A DNA stretch of 29,140 nt from a virus. Positions 14,015 to 19,310 of this stretch are shown piece after piece. A program made the translations under genes and the position numbers. Location: positions 1 to 29,140 of IMG/VR virus record IMGVR_UViG_3300006875_000100. One strand, 5' to 3'. The notes beneath the pieces are model-generated. The model was given only the letters and a program-made list of their open reading frames with translations. It searched no databases and was not told the DNA's origin. The number at the start of each line of letters is the position of its first letter. Position 1 is the first letter of the stretch.

Positions 14015-14129
14015 TTTTATTTTCTCCTTTGTTTATTGTATCATAATGTGAGCGGTCATAGTTAGCAATTGTGCCACCATTTTCTAAGTGGGCTTTTCTG
14101 CGTAGTTGTTCTGCTGAGTAGTTAGCCAT
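13986..14129 (-). CDS. Small basic protein (47 aa)
   Basis: MANYSAEQLRRKAHLENGGT, IANYDRSHYDTINKGENKND, TSKTNNN. The ATG lies within the last codons of the upstream zinc protein (8-nt overlap) and the gene itself overlaps the next gene by 29 bp. Tight overlap with both neighbours supports it, but the ribosome site is weak (GAGTG). No function recognised. Confidence 0.5.
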   Translation of the reverse strand: MANYSAEQLRRKAHLENGGTIANYDRSHYDTINKGENKNDTSKTNNN

Positions 14130-14238
14130 TGGCTACACACTCGCAAGGTTCTACATCATAATCGGTATCGTTACCCCAAAAGATAACTCCGTGTCCATAG
14201 CATTCATCGCATTCAATTCTAGTTAGTGCGTTTATCAT
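14122..14238 (-). CDS. Small zinc-ribbon protein, DnaJ-finger-like (38 aa)
   Basis: IECDECYGHGVIFWG, then YDVEPCECVANG: C-x2-C-x-G-x-G followed by C-x-C, the layout of half a DnaJ-type zinc finger. The protein at 16996-17208 on the other strand has the same plan (CNLCNGKG, then DCICNPYG), so the two are probably related. AGAAAGGA lies 7 nt before the ATG. Confidence 0.6.
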   Translation of the reverse strand: MINALTRIECDECYGHGVIFWGNDTDYDVEPCECVANG

Positions 14239-14288
14239 TTATTTATCCTTTCTAATAATGTAATTCTATCAGGTAGCACTGACAAGGT

Positions 14289-14465
14289 TTAGCCTTGCCA
14301 ATGTGGAGAGTAATCTCCGTCACCCACCTCTGTGGTGAGTATTGTATAGCCATTTGATACTAGGCTATCTAATAGGTTATTTATTTGATACTCGCTAACC
14401 ATAAGGCGATTTGATACAGAAACAAGGGTGTCTCCCTTTTCTGCTGTGTAACTAAGTGTTTTCAT
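14289..14465 (-). CDS. Hypothetical protein (58 aa)
   Basis: MKTLSYTAEKGDTLVSVSNR, LMVSEYQINNLLDSLVSNGY, TILTTEVGDGDYSPHWQG. A helix-strand protein ending in an acidic and aromatic tail. AGAAAGGA ribosome site before the ATG. Its end can form a short hairpin (GCAAGG with CCTTGT, loop CTAAA). No family recognised. Confidence 0.55.
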   Translation of the reverse strand: MKTLSYTAEKGDTLVSVSNRLMVSEYQINNLLDSLVSNGYTILTTEVGDGDYSPHWQG

Positions 14466-14543
14466 TTAGTTATCCTTTCTATTTAGTAATCTTATCCTAT
14501 ACCCTGCCACTGACAAATTGGGGTGTCTGTGGGGTGTGTCCCC

Positions 14544-14559
14544 TGTGATTTATATCACT
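14544..14559. promoter_or_regulatory. CRP/GlxR-like palindrome (TGTGA-TTTATA-TCACT)
   Basis: One mismatch to TGTGA-N6-TCACA, with TA at the centre as in the GlxR consensus. It overlaps the end of the 29-aa gene, downstream of the leftward promoter. Confidence 0.5.
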
Positions 14560-14644
14560 CGTGGATACACTCACTCTCAATCTCATGTCCAAACTCTGAG
14601 ACGAGTTCCTCGTAAATTTCATCCATATAATCTAAAAAGTCCAT
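14555..14644 (-). CDS. Acidic mini-protein (29 aa)
   Basis: MDFLDYMDEIYEELVSEFGH then EIESECIHE: a strongly acidic single helix, of the kind that could mimic DNA or bind a host protein. An AGG lies 8 nt before the ATG, in the leader of the promoter at 14682-14710. First gene of the leftward small operon. Very short, so confidence is moderate. Confidence 0.45.
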   Translation of the reverse strand: MDFLDYMDEIYEELVSEFGHEIESECIHE

Positions 14645-14681
14645 AATTTAGACCTAACCTTTCTTAATTTCTAATACTGGA

Positions 14682-14710
14682 AGTCTAACATAAAAATATC
14701 AAAAAGTCAA
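14682..14710 (-). promoter_or_regulatory. SigA-type promoter of the leftward small operon
   Basis: On the minus strand: TTGACT, 17-bp spacer, TAGACT. An AGAAAGG ribosome-like stretch follows in the leader. It faces away from the rightward operon starting at 14885. Confidence 0.75.
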
Positions 14711-14731
14711 GTCCTATTGCGGCGTGTCGTG

Positions 14732-14747
14732 TGTGATTTACACCACA
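14732..14747. promoter_or_regulatory. CRP/GlxR-like palindrome (TGTGA-TTTACA-CCACA)
   Basis: One mismatch to TGTGA-N6-TCACA. It lies in the divergent intergenic region, about 22 bp upstream of the leftward -35 box, and within a wider inverted repeat GTGTCG (14724-14729) / CGACAC (14754-14759). Confidence 0.55.
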
Positions 14748-14803
14748 TGGCTGCGACACTCCCGAGTGCGTCGGCCAAATGTCCGTTTTGTACCTTTTAT
14801 GTG

Positions 14804-14819
14804 TGTGGTTTAAGTCACA
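14804..14819. promoter_or_regulatory. CRP/GlxR-like palindrome (TGTGG-TTTAAG-TCACA)
   Basis: One mismatch to TGTGA-N6-TCACA. It directly abuts the perfect site at 14820. Confidence 0.5.
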
Positions 14820-14835
14820 TGTGAGGTACATCACA
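14820..14835. promoter_or_regulatory. CRP/GlxR-like palindrome, perfect (TGTGA-GGTACA-TCACA)
   Basis: Both half-sites are perfect and the centre is TA, matching the GlxR consensus TGTGA-NNTANN-TCACA. The centre is about 70 bp upstream of the expected start of the rightward operon. Confidence 0.65.
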
Positions 14836-14884
14836 AAGTCCTAAATGTCCGTTTTGTACCCCCAAAAATGTCAGACCCCCCTGC

Positions 14885-14890
14885 TAGAAT
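14885..14890 (+). promoter_or_regulatory. Extended -10 (TGCTAGAAT) of the rightward operon
   Basis: TAGAAT with TGC upstream; no clear -35. Lack of a -35 is what one expects at a promoter that depends on an activator bound upstream. Confidence 0.55.
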
Positions 14891-14924
14891 ACTTGTATTA
14901 GATAAAAGAAAGGTAGGTCAAAAA

Positions 14925-15122
14925 ATGACTACACTAAATAGAAATGAAATAGTAGATTTGCTAATTGAAAAAGGTATCTGCGTGACAGATAACATCTGCG
15001 TATTCTGTTCACTACAAATGGACGGGTGGGATAGCATCTGTCGTAGATGTAGAGAATACAAAGGTGTAATGAACATAGTAAAAGCCATAGAACACTATGA
15101 CTTAGAAATTATTGGATACTAA
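14925..15122 (+). CDS. Zinc-ribbon protein (65 aa)
   Basis: MTTLNRNEIVDLLIEKGICV is a helical start, then NICVFCSLQMDGWDSICRRC gives C-x2-C and C-x2-C twelve residues apart, a typical treble-clef or ribbon spacing. The helical tail (MNIVKAIEHYDLEIIGY) follows. The start at 14925 is chosen because AAGAAAGG precedes it; an upstream in-frame ATG at 14868 lies before the promoter's -10. First gene of the rightward early operon. Possibly a DNA- or RNA polymerase-binding protein; this is inference. Confidence 0.65.
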   Translation: MTTLNRNEIVDLLIEKGICVTDNICVFCSLQMDGWDSICRRCREYKGVMNIVKAIEHYDLEIIGY

Positions 15123-15139
15123 AGAAAGGTAAATAAATA

Positions 15140-15349
15140 ATGTCTATTGAAATTTTTGAAATGAATAAAAGCGGTGCTGGTTGGGTATCGCTAGAAAATG
15201 CTTCTGCTGATACTAAATTAGATTTAGAATTAGCAATACTAACAAAAGCAGAAATGAAAATGCTCTGCTTCAAATGCCATGTTGAAATCCCTCGTGGTAA
15301 TGTTTGCGTAAATCATAAAAATGTAAAAGGAGCAATTTACTTTGAATAA
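15140..15349 (+). CDS. Small Cys/His protein (69 aa)
   Basis: Starts MSIEIFEMNKSGAGWVSLEN; the end holds MLCFKCHVEIPRGNVCVNHK (C-x2-C-H, then C-x2-H), a likely zinc site. AAGAAAGG before the ATG. Second gene of the operon, 17 bp after the first. Confidence 0.65.
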   Translation: MSIEIFEMNKSGAGWVSLENASADTKLDLELAILTKAEMKMLCFKCHVEIPRGNVCVNHKNVKGAIYFE

Positions 15350-15368
15350 AATGAAAGGAGTAACTAAA

Positions 15369-15491
15369 ATGGTTACAGAAAAAGTAAAACGAATTCAAGA
15401 ATTGCGTCGTAGCAATGCTGCAACAGCAATTCCTTCAAAGAAAAAATATTCACGAAAAGTAAAACACAAAAATAAATTTACTGATTTGTGA
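15369..15491 (+). CDS. Small basic protein (40 aa)
   Basis: MVTEKVKRIQELRRSNAATA then IPSKKKYSRKVKHKNKFTDL: strongly Lys/Arg-rich, likely nucleic-acid binding. AAAGGAG lies 8 nt before the ATG. The stop is inside the 12-bp palindrome TTGTGATCACAA. Last gene of this operon. Confidence 0.6.
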   Translation: MVTEKVKRIQELRRSNAATAIPSKKKYSRKVKHKNKFTDL

Positions 15492-15505
15492 TCACAAAAA
15501 TTTGC

Positions 15506-15529
15506 CGACCCCCGCGTTCGGGCGTGTCG
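15506..15529 (+). terminator. GC-rich hairpin after the basic protein
   Basis: CCCG (15511-15514) pairs with CGGG (15519-15522) over a CGTT loop, extended by outer pairs with bulges. No T-run follows, so termination is unsure. The 3' arm contains GGCGTGTCG, a 9-mer also found at 14721 and 16677. Confidence 0.4.
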
Positions 15530-15542
15530 CATTTACGGGGTT

Positions 15543-15558
15543 TGTGATTTTTCTCACA
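15543..15558. promoter_or_regulatory. CRP/GlxR-like palindrome, perfect half-sites (TGTGA-TTTTTC-TCACA)
   Basis: Both half-sites are perfect; the centre is TT rather than TA. The centre is about 85 bp upstream of the expected start from the promoter at 15600. Confidence 0.6.
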
Positions 15559-15599
15559 AAAATAATTTCAAAAATGTCCGATTTATCCGCATTTTGGAT

Positions 15600-15628
15600 T
15601 TGATTTTGTCAGATAAAAATGCTAAACT
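15600..15628 (+). promoter_or_regulatory. SigA-type promoter (TTGATT-N17-TAAACT)
   Basis: Exact 17-bp spacing. The stretch TTGATTTTGTCAG is also present at the promoter at 20330. A leader of about 25 nt leads to the AGAAGG ribosome site. Confidence 0.75.
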
Positions 15629-15659
15629 TACAGAGTAAGAAAATGAAAGAAGGTAAAAA

Positions 15660-15860
15660 ATGAGTGCTAATTTATACTCAATTCCAAGCCTATTAGTAGG
15701 CAAAACTTATCGTTCCAATTCCCTTGTTGGAGAAATTGTATCAGCAGAAAAACACCCTGCTTGCGTATGGTATGAAAACGCTGAGGCGTATCTTGTTGAA
15801 GTTAGAAATCAAAATGGCGGTTATGCTTACCGCACACTAGCAGTTAGGAATGATGAATAA
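15660..15860 (+). CDS. YSI-LLVG family protein (66 aa)
   Basis: MSANLYSIPSLLVGKTYRSN, IVSAEKHPACVWYENAEAYL, YAYRTLAVRNDE. It aligns with the protein at 16747-16947 along the whole length: YSI-x-x-LLVG-x-x-YR, then AEK-x(3,4)-V-W, then AY-x-(V/I), then AVR near the end. The fold looks like a small SH3-type beta-barrel. AGAAGG precedes the ATG. First gene of an operon of five or six. Function unknown. Confidence 0.65.
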   Translation: MSANLYSIPSLLVGKTYRSNSLVGEIVSAEKHPACVWYENAEAYLVEVRNQNGGYAYRTLAVRNDE

Positions 15861-15973
15861 TGAAATTAGATGAATTCAAGGCTCTCATTGAAACACAGCG
15901 AAAAGCGCAAAAATTGACAAACCTAGAAAAAATTGCTAAAATAGTAAAAACGAAAGAAAAGGAAAATAACTAA
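15860..15973 (+). CDS. Mini helical protein (37 aa)
   Basis: MKLDEFKALIETQRKAQKLT then NLEKIAKIVKTKEKENN: a single basic helix. It is coupled by TAATG overlaps to the genes on both sides, which makes it credible despite its size. Confidence 0.6.
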   Translation: MKLDEFKALIETQRKAQKLTNLEKIAKIVKTKEKENN

Positions 15974-16227
15974 TGACTAACGCAACCTATACAGACTACC
16001 CATTCACCTCTAATGGTGTAAATTTTATCTCTCGCATTGCTGACCATTCGCCATTCTTAGGCGCTATCAAAAACCTGCCTGCGGATGTATTTATTCAGAT
16101 GAACATTCAAGCAGTAACAGAAATGCTTGGTGACGCTTCACTATTTACTCGTGATGAATTACTTGCTGAACTCGATAGAGTAAATGAGGGAGCCACTCAC
16201 TCATGGATTTTGTTAGGAGATGAATAG
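15973..16227 (+). CDS. Hypothetical protein (84 aa)
   Basis: MTNATYTDYPFTSNGVNFIS, FLGAIKNLPADVFIQMNIQA, LFTRDELLAELDRVN. Helical, acidic; no family recognised. Coupled by TAATG to the previous gene and followed by a start two codons before its own stop. Confidence 0.65.
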   Translation: MTNATYTDYPFTSNGVNFISRIADHSPFLGAIKNLPADVFIQMNIQAVTEMLGDASLFTRDELLAELDRVNEGATHSWILLGDE

Positions 16228-16228
16228 A

Positions 16229-16420
16229 ATGACGCTAACTAAAACACATTTCAAGGCTATCGCTTCAATCCTCGCAGATGTAAAAGATGAAATTCATCCG
16301 CAAGTCTATGAGGATTTGGTAGAAGGCTTTTCAACTTATTTCGGAACTAAAAACGAATTATTTGATAAGGCAAAATTCGAAACTGCTTGCGGTGTTGATG
16401 AGTTAGGAATTATTTCATGA
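16229..16420 (+). CDS. Small helical protein (63 aa)
   Basis: MTLTKTHFKAIASILADVKD, EIHPQVYEDLVEGFSTYFGT, then FDKAKFETACGVDELGIIS. I recognise the 'T-x-x-HF-x-x-(I/L)-A' start from small actinophage proteins of unknown role. The ATG at 16229 is chosen because AGGAG lies 9 nt upstream; an ATG at 16220 has none. Coupled to its neighbours. Confidence 0.65.
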   Translation: MTLTKTHFKAIASILADVKDEIHPQVYEDLVEGFSTYFGTKNELFDKAKFETACGVDELGIIS

Positions 16421-16503
16421 CAAGATTTCTAACTACACTTGTTCAAATTTCGTTATGGCTTTCAATTTATTTTATAATTAAAATTGCCAAAAAAGAAATT
16501 TAA
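16417..16503 (+). CDS. Mini membrane protein (28 aa)
   Basis: MTRFLTTLVQISLWLSIYFI then IKIAKKEI: one membrane span with a basic inner end. Its ATG overlaps the previous stop (ATGA). Such peptides can modulate host membrane proteins; nothing specific is visible. Confidence 0.5.
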   Translation: MTRFLTTLVQISLWLSIYFIIKIAKKEI

Positions 16504-16579
16504 ATTTAAAACATGCGAAATCTGCGGTAGAATTTTTGTCGCAGATCTAAAATGTTTTGTATGCGCTGCTAAACAATAG
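16484..16579 (+). CDS. Mini zinc ribbon (31 aa), TTG start
   Basis: KTCEICGRIFVADLKCFVCA shows C-x2-C and C-x2-C ten residues apart after a Lys-rich start MPKKKFKFK. It overlaps the membrane peptide by 20 bp and begins with TTG, without a clear ribosome site. The four-Cys pattern makes it likely real. Confidence 0.45.
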   Translation: MPKKKFKFKTCEICGRIFVADLKCFVCAAKQ

Positions 16580-16607
16580 TTGAACTTTCAACAAAAATGT
16601 CGGCCCC

Positions 16608-16627
16608 TTATCCACAGGTTATCCACA
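16608..16627 (+). promoter_or_regulatory. Two tandem DnaA boxes (TTATCCACA)
   Basis: TTATCCACA at 16608-16616 and 16619-16627, both perfect, separated by GG, giving an 11-bp period so the boxes lie on the same helix face. They lie in a 167-bp intergenic region with a CRP-like site and promoter. A host-DnaA binding site for replication or transcription is likely. Confidence 0.65.
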
Positions 16628-16638
16628 GGCTGTTAAGA

Positions 16639-16654
16639 TGTGATTAAAAACACA
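16639..16654. promoter_or_regulatory. CRP/GlxR-like palindrome, one mismatch (TGTGA-TTAAAA-ACACA)
   Basis: Left half-site perfect, right half-site with one change. It sits between the DnaA boxes and the promoter at 16688. Confidence 0.4.
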
Positions 16655-16687
16655 CCCAAAATTTTTCTTAAATTACGGCGTGTCGAT

Positions 16688-16716
16688 TTGATTTTATAAA
16701 ATAAAAATGATAGGCT
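16688..16716 (+). promoter_or_regulatory. SigA-type promoter (TTGATT-N17-TAGGCT)
   Basis: Exact 17-bp spacing, preceded by GGCGTGTCG (16677-16685). It drives the gene at 16747. Confidence 0.65.
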
Positions 16717-16746
16717 AGAAGCCTGAAAATAAAGAAAGGAAATTCA

Positions 16747-16947
16747 ATGAGAAGTTATTCAATTGAAGATTTACTTGTAGGTCAGTATTATAGACCTACC
16801 TCTTATGCCCGTAAATTTCAGGGCGGAGAAATAAACTTTGCTGAAAAGCGAGATGATGTATGGGTAGGTACTGATTATCAGGCTTATTCAATTAGGTTCA
16901 ATGGCTCTAAATGGGCTACTATTGCGGTTCGTGTGTCTGACTTGTAA
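16747..16947 (+). CDS. YSI-LLVG family protein (66 aa), paralogue
   Basis: MRSYSIEDLLVGQYYRPTSY, then INFAEKRDDVWVGTDYQAYS and WATIAVRVSDL. Same length and plan as the protein at 15660, so one arose by duplication of the other. GAAAGGA lies 7 nt before the ATG. Its stop codon is part of the next promoter's -35 box. Confidence 0.65.
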   Translation: MRSYSIEDLLVGQYYRPTSYARKFQGGEINFAEKRDDVWVGTDYQAYSIRFNGSKWATIAVRVSDL

Positions 16948-16970
16948 TTGTCAGACCACTATGGTAAGAT
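16942..16970 (+). promoter_or_regulatory. SigA-type promoter (TTGTAA-N17-TAAGAT)
   Basis: Exact 17-bp spacing. The -35 box overlaps the stop codon of the gene at 16747. It drives the operon 16996-17930. Confidence 0.6.
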
Positions 16971-16995
16971 TTTTATATAAAGAAAGGAAATAAAA

Positions 16996-17208
16996 ATGGA
17001 TAAATTGGAATACGCACTACGCACAATTCAGAATTGTAATTTGTGTAATGGAAAAGGTGTTGATTACTTCGGTAATGGAGATGCCTATGATTTTGAGGAT
17101 TGTATTTGTAATCCTTATGGGCTAATCTTAGATGAAGATGGCTCAGTTATTTTTGACAATGGCTTACTAAGTGAGCCTGAACTATTTGCTACTATGGAGG
17201 CTAACTAA
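16996..17208 (+). CDS. DnaJ-finger-like zinc protein (70 aa)
   Basis: LRTIQNCNLCNGKGVDYFGN, then FEDCICNPYGLILDEDGSVI and an acidic tail. C-x2-C-x-G-x-G and C-x-C recall one half of a DnaJ zinc finger, and match the 38-aa protein at 14122-14238. GAAAGGA before the ATG. First gene of its operon. Confidence 0.65.
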   Translation: MDKLEYALRTIQNCNLCNGKGVDYFGNGDAYDFEDCICNPYGLILDEDGSVIFDNGLLSEPELFATMEAN

Positions 17209-17209
17209 A

Positions 17210-17491
17210 ATGGGAAGTAATTTTGCTAATGATTTATCAGACATGGATAATTTAGACATTGAACAACAGATAGGAATTCACTTATCTGCTAATCACTACC
17301 CGCCCGTTCCTAAGTCTATGGTTCAGCCTTGTGTTGAGGCTATTGACATGGTTAATGATTTAGGACTATGGGACGCTTACATTACCCTGCCAGAAGGCAT
17401 ATCGTGGCAAGGTAAGAATTTTGCCCCTGCTTCTGCTATTATTGAAGCACACCACCTAGATGCGTGGATTATTGAAAGAGAGGAATACTAA
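17210..17491 (+). CDS. Hypothetical protein (93 aa)
   Basis: MGSNFANDLSDMDNLDIEQQ, YPPVPKSMVQPCVEAIDMVN, LPEGISWQGKNFAPASAIIE. Acidic, mostly helical with conserved-looking Trp residues. The start at 17210 is chosen for the GGAGG 10 nt upstream; it lies 1 bp after the previous stop. I recall similar small actinophage proteins but no function. Confidence 0.65.
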   Translation: MGSNFANDLSDMDNLDIEQQIGIHLSANHYPPVPKSMVQPCVEAIDMVNDLGLWDAYITLPEGISWQGKNFAPASAIIEAHHLDAWIIEREEY

Positions 17492-17492
17492 A

Positions 17493-17702
17493 ATGGAATA
17501 CACTTATGCGCTTACTACTTCGTATGACGGAGAATTGGTAAATACTATGCGAGTATCAGATATGCTAACTGCTGTTGATGCGTGGGAAAAATGCGTGGAC
17601 TTTGGAGATGCTAAAGAATACGCAACCTATAATCTATCTGACCCAACAGGTAAAATGTATACAAAAACTTTTTATCGTAACGGAGAGGTTGTTATTCGAT
17701 AA
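17493..17702 (+). CDS. Hypothetical protein (69 aa)
   Basis: MEYTYALTTSYDGELVNTMR, AVDAWEKCVDFGDAKEYATY, then PTGKMYTKTFYRNGEVVIR. A strand-helix-strand-strand pattern fits a small alpha/beta fold. GAGAGGA lies 8 nt before the ATG. One base separates it from the previous gene. Confidence 0.65.
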   Translation: MEYTYALTTSYDGELVNTMRVSDMLTAVDAWEKCVDFGDAKEYATYNLSDPTGKMYTKTFYRNGEVVIR

Positions 17703-17930
17703 ATGTCTGATACAATGATGAACATGGAACTTGTCTTTGCTGATTATCTTCTGCCAAACCAATTGGCGGAAGGTGATCTAATAAAGGTCGATGAACAATA
17801 TCTAACAGTAAAAGAAATATCAGAAACTAAAGAAGGTTTCAATTTAGTTTTACTTGATGACTTTGATGATGAGGTTGAGACCTTTGTTGGTGATGATGAT
17901 AAACTTGAGTGGTATGTTTTTATAGAATAA
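17703..17930 (+). CDS. SH3-like acidic protein (75 aa)
   Basis: ADYLLPNQLAEGDLIKVDEQ, YLTVKEISETKEGFNLVLLD, DFDDEVETFVGDDDKLEW. The G-D-L-I-K-V, Y-L-x-V-x-x-I and final W-Y-V strands suggest an SH3-like or KOW-like barrel; acidic loops would suit DNA mimicry. Its ATG immediately follows the preceding stop. Last clear gene of the operon. Confidence 0.65.
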   Translation: MSDTMMNMELVFADYLLPNQLAEGDLIKVDEQYLTVKEISETKEGFNLVLLDDFDDEVETFVGDDDKLEWYVFIE

Positions 17931-18054
17931 ACATTCACATAATGAAAATGCAATATATATTTTTAGCATGGATGATATTGTTCTTTTTTCTTATTCAATA
18001 AATCCCCGCAAAAGTGCTCGGCCCGCAAAACATAGATTTGTCAAGTTACGACTT

Positions 18055-18070
18055 TGTGATTAAGGTCACA
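18055..18070. promoter_or_regulatory. CRP/GlxR-like palindrome, perfect half-sites (TGTGA-TTAAGG-TCACA)
   Basis: Both half-sites perfect. The centre is about 74 bp upstream of the expected start from the promoter at 18101. Confidence 0.6.
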
Positions 18071-18100
18071 TTAAAAAACCTCCCAAAATCCCCCCTTGAT

Positions 18101-18129
18101 TTGTATTTCTTGTATTTTTTTGCTAAACT
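18101..18129 (+). promoter_or_regulatory. SigA-type promoter (TTGTAT-N17-TAAACT)
   Basis: Exact 17-bp spacing, TGC before the -10. The same TTGATTTGTATTTCT stretch contains the promoter at 19369. Confidence 0.65.
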
Positions 18130-18161
18130 TATACTAAGACCCAAAACAGAAAGGAAAACAA

Positions 18162-18329
18162 ATGACACTAGGCGGATACACTTATCAGGTAGGCGATTTA
18201 TTCACTACTAGCAAGACAGGTGTTACAGGTCGTATTGAGAAGTTCGTTCCAATGCGCCACAATGTTACAAAGGTCATGCTTCGCTTGGCAAATAATCAAA
18301 CTAGATTTGCTATGGTCAAAACCTACTAA
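18162..18329 (+). CDS. YQVGD-type small protein (55 aa), first tandem copy
   Basis: MTLGGYTYQVGDLFTTSKTG, VTGRIEKFVPMRHNVTKVML, RLANNQTRFAMVKTY. It aligns end to end with the next gene: Y-x-VGD-x-(F/Y)-T-(T/S)-x-K-(T/S)-x-VTG-x-I, then V-x-x-(L/V)-x-L, then a final (M/T)-V/T-x-K. The fold looks like an SH3-type barrel. AGAAAGGA precedes the ATG. Function unknown. Confidence 0.6.
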   Translation: MTLGGYTYQVGDLFTTSKTGVTGRIEKFVPMRHNVTKVMLRLANNQTRFAMVKTY

Positions 18330-18360
18330 TCTCAAAATGTGAGAAATGTCAGGTTTCGAC

Positions 18361-18389
18361 TTGACATTATCTCTCAAAAATGTCATAAT
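18361..18389 (+). promoter_or_regulatory. SigA-type promoter (TTGACA-N17-CATAAT)
   Basis: Perfect -35, 17-bp spacer, near-perfect -10. It gives the second tandem copy its own promoter. Confidence 0.75.
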
Positions 18390-18427
18390 AATACAAGTAA
18401 TAACAACAACTAATAAAGGAGAAAGAA

Positions 18428-18595
18428 ATGGCAGTAAAGAACGCACAATACAAGGTTGGCGACACCTACACCTCACAGAAGTCAAAGGTGACAGGCGTTA
18501 TCACAGAAATCAAGCCAAACACAGACGGAACTTCTGTTCGTGTCAAACTTGATGTCAATGGCACACCTCGCTGGACTACTTGGACAGCAAAGTAA
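18428..18595 (+). CDS. YKVGD-type small protein (55 aa), second tandem copy
   Basis: MAVKNAQYKVGDTYTSQKSK, VTGVITEIKPNTDGTSVRVK, LDVNGTPRWTTWTAK. Paralogue of the preceding gene with the same length. AAAGGAG lies about 7 nt before the ATG. The third base use is richer in C (AAC, GGC, ACC) than in the virion genes, suggesting high expression. It is followed by one of the four conserved hairpins. Confidence 0.65.
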   Translation: MAVKNAQYKVGDTYTSQKSKVTGVITEIKPNTDGTSVRVKLDVNGTPRWTTWTAK

Positions 18596-18615
18596 TTTAG
18601 CAAACGCTAACGCCA

Positions 18616-18643
18616 CCTGAGCAAGTGGAGGCTAAACTGCTCA
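18616..18643 (+). repeat. Conserved CCTGAGCA / TAAACTGCTCA hairpin, copy 1
   Basis: TGAGCA (18618-18623) pairs with TGCTCA (18638-18643); the loop ends in CTAAAC. CTTGATTTTC follows. Probably terminates transcription before the promoter at 18645. Confidence 0.6.
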
Positions 18644-18644
18644 C

Positions 18645-18673
18645 TTGATTTTCTATCGTAGAAATGCTATGAT
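18645..18673 (+). promoter_or_regulatory. SigA-type promoter (TTGATT-N17-TATGAT)
   Basis: Exact 17-bp spacing, TGC before the -10. The -35 lies directly after the hairpin. It drives the gene at 18713. Confidence 0.7.
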
Positions 18674-18712
18674 AGTGTAAGACCCAAAAACCCAAAAAGA
18701 AAGGAAACACCA

Positions 18713-19135
18713 ATGGCTAGAAATGGCAAAGCGATAAATGTAAAAATCGCTACAACTAAGGTTATCAAGGCACTAGAAAGCGCACTTGATAAACTAAATA
18801 AAGACTTCGCTTCACAAGAGGCGAACGAAGCAAAGCACGACAAGGCAGTAAAGGCTTGGAACAAGGAAGTCGCTAAATTAGCACTTGATAAAATTGCTAA
18901 GGCAGAGGACTTATCTGCTCATAAGAGATACAATAACGAAATCCAAGTATCTTTCTCTCTACCTGCTGGAACTATCACGCTACCTGATGAACCCAAGAAA
19001 GACTATGTGTCTATTCATGAGTGGCAGTATCGTGAGCAGAAAGAGGAAATTGAGAACGCAATTCGTATTCTCAAGATGACAGATGAGGAAGTAGTTTCTA
19101 CTTCTACTTACAACGCTATCGCAAGATACTTGTAA
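18713..19135 (+). CDS. Coiled-coil early protein (140 aa)
   Basis: A basic N-terminus MARNGKAINVKIATTKVIKA leads into a Lys/Ala/Glu-rich coiled coil (ALDKLNKDFASQEANEAKHD through KAEDLSAH, about residues 24-70). A strand pair (IQVSFSLPAGTITLPDEPKK) and a second helix (EWQYREQKEEIENAIRIL) follow. No enzyme motif. AGAAAGGA lies before the ATG and the gene is flanked by hairpins, so it is a single-gene unit. I recall similar proteins in actinophages, with no known function. Confidence 0.7.
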   Translation: MARNGKAINVKIATTKVIKALESALDKLNKDFASQEANEAKHDKAVKAWNKEVAKLALDKIAKAEDLSAHKRYNNEIQVSFSLPAGTITLPDEPKKDYVSIHEWQYREQKEEIENAIRILKMTDEEVVSTSTYNAIARYL

Positions 19136-19144
19136 AATTACTTT

Positions 19145-19169
19145 CCTGAGCATGAAATAAAACTGCTTA
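19145..19169 (+). repeat. Conserved CCTGAGCA / TAAAACTGCTTA hairpin, copy 2
   Basis: TGAGCA (19147-19152) pairs with TGCTTA (19164-19169), extended by ACTTT / AAAGT around a CC bulge, followed by TTTTTCTC. A good terminator for the coiled-coil gene. Confidence 0.65.
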
Positions 19170-19245
19170 AAGTTTTTCTCTCCTGATAAGCACTACTAAA
19201 CAATGAAGTGATCGCAGGGTCCTTGTAGTTATTCCTGGAGAGATT

Positions 19246-19310
19246 GTCATAGCAGGTTTTGAATGTGTAATCGCAATTGCCCCTGCTATGACCACCCCCC
19301 CTTTTTTTGG
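19246..19310 (+). terminator. Second stem-loop with T-run (11-bp inverted repeat)
   Basis: GTCATAGCAGG (19246-19256) is perfectly inverted at 19282-19292 across a 25-nt loop, and CCCCCCCTTTTTTTGG follows. It lies 75 bp after a first terminator, so a separate short RNA may be made between the two. Confidence 0.55.

Larger units (their letters stand above)
14777..14860 (+). repeat. Exact 18-bp direct repeat (AAATGTCCGTTTTGTACC)
   Basis: The same 18-mer occurs at 14777-14794 and 14843-14860, flanking two CRP/GlxR-like palindromes. Shorter relatives occur at 15572 and 20270-20295, again upstream of promoters. Likely a binding site for a second regulator. Confidence 0.7.

Noticed and set aside
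14868-14924. 19-residue N-terminal extension of the zinc-ribbon protein
   Set aside because: It begins upstream of the -10 box, so it would not be transcribed from the visible promoter; the start at 14925 has a ribosome site.
15487-15498. TTGTGATCACAA as a further CRP-like site
   Set aside because: The half-sites abut with no 6-bp spacer, so it is not a standard CRP-type site; it also includes a stop codon.
17942-18001. 19-aa hydrophobic frame MKMQYIFLAWMILFFF
   Set aside because: Could be a mini membrane peptide, but there is no ribosome site and no coupling, so support is too weak.
18198-18485. Minus-strand frame of 95 codons across the tandem paralogues
   Set aside because: It is antisense to two well-supported plus-strand genes with promoters and ribosome sites.
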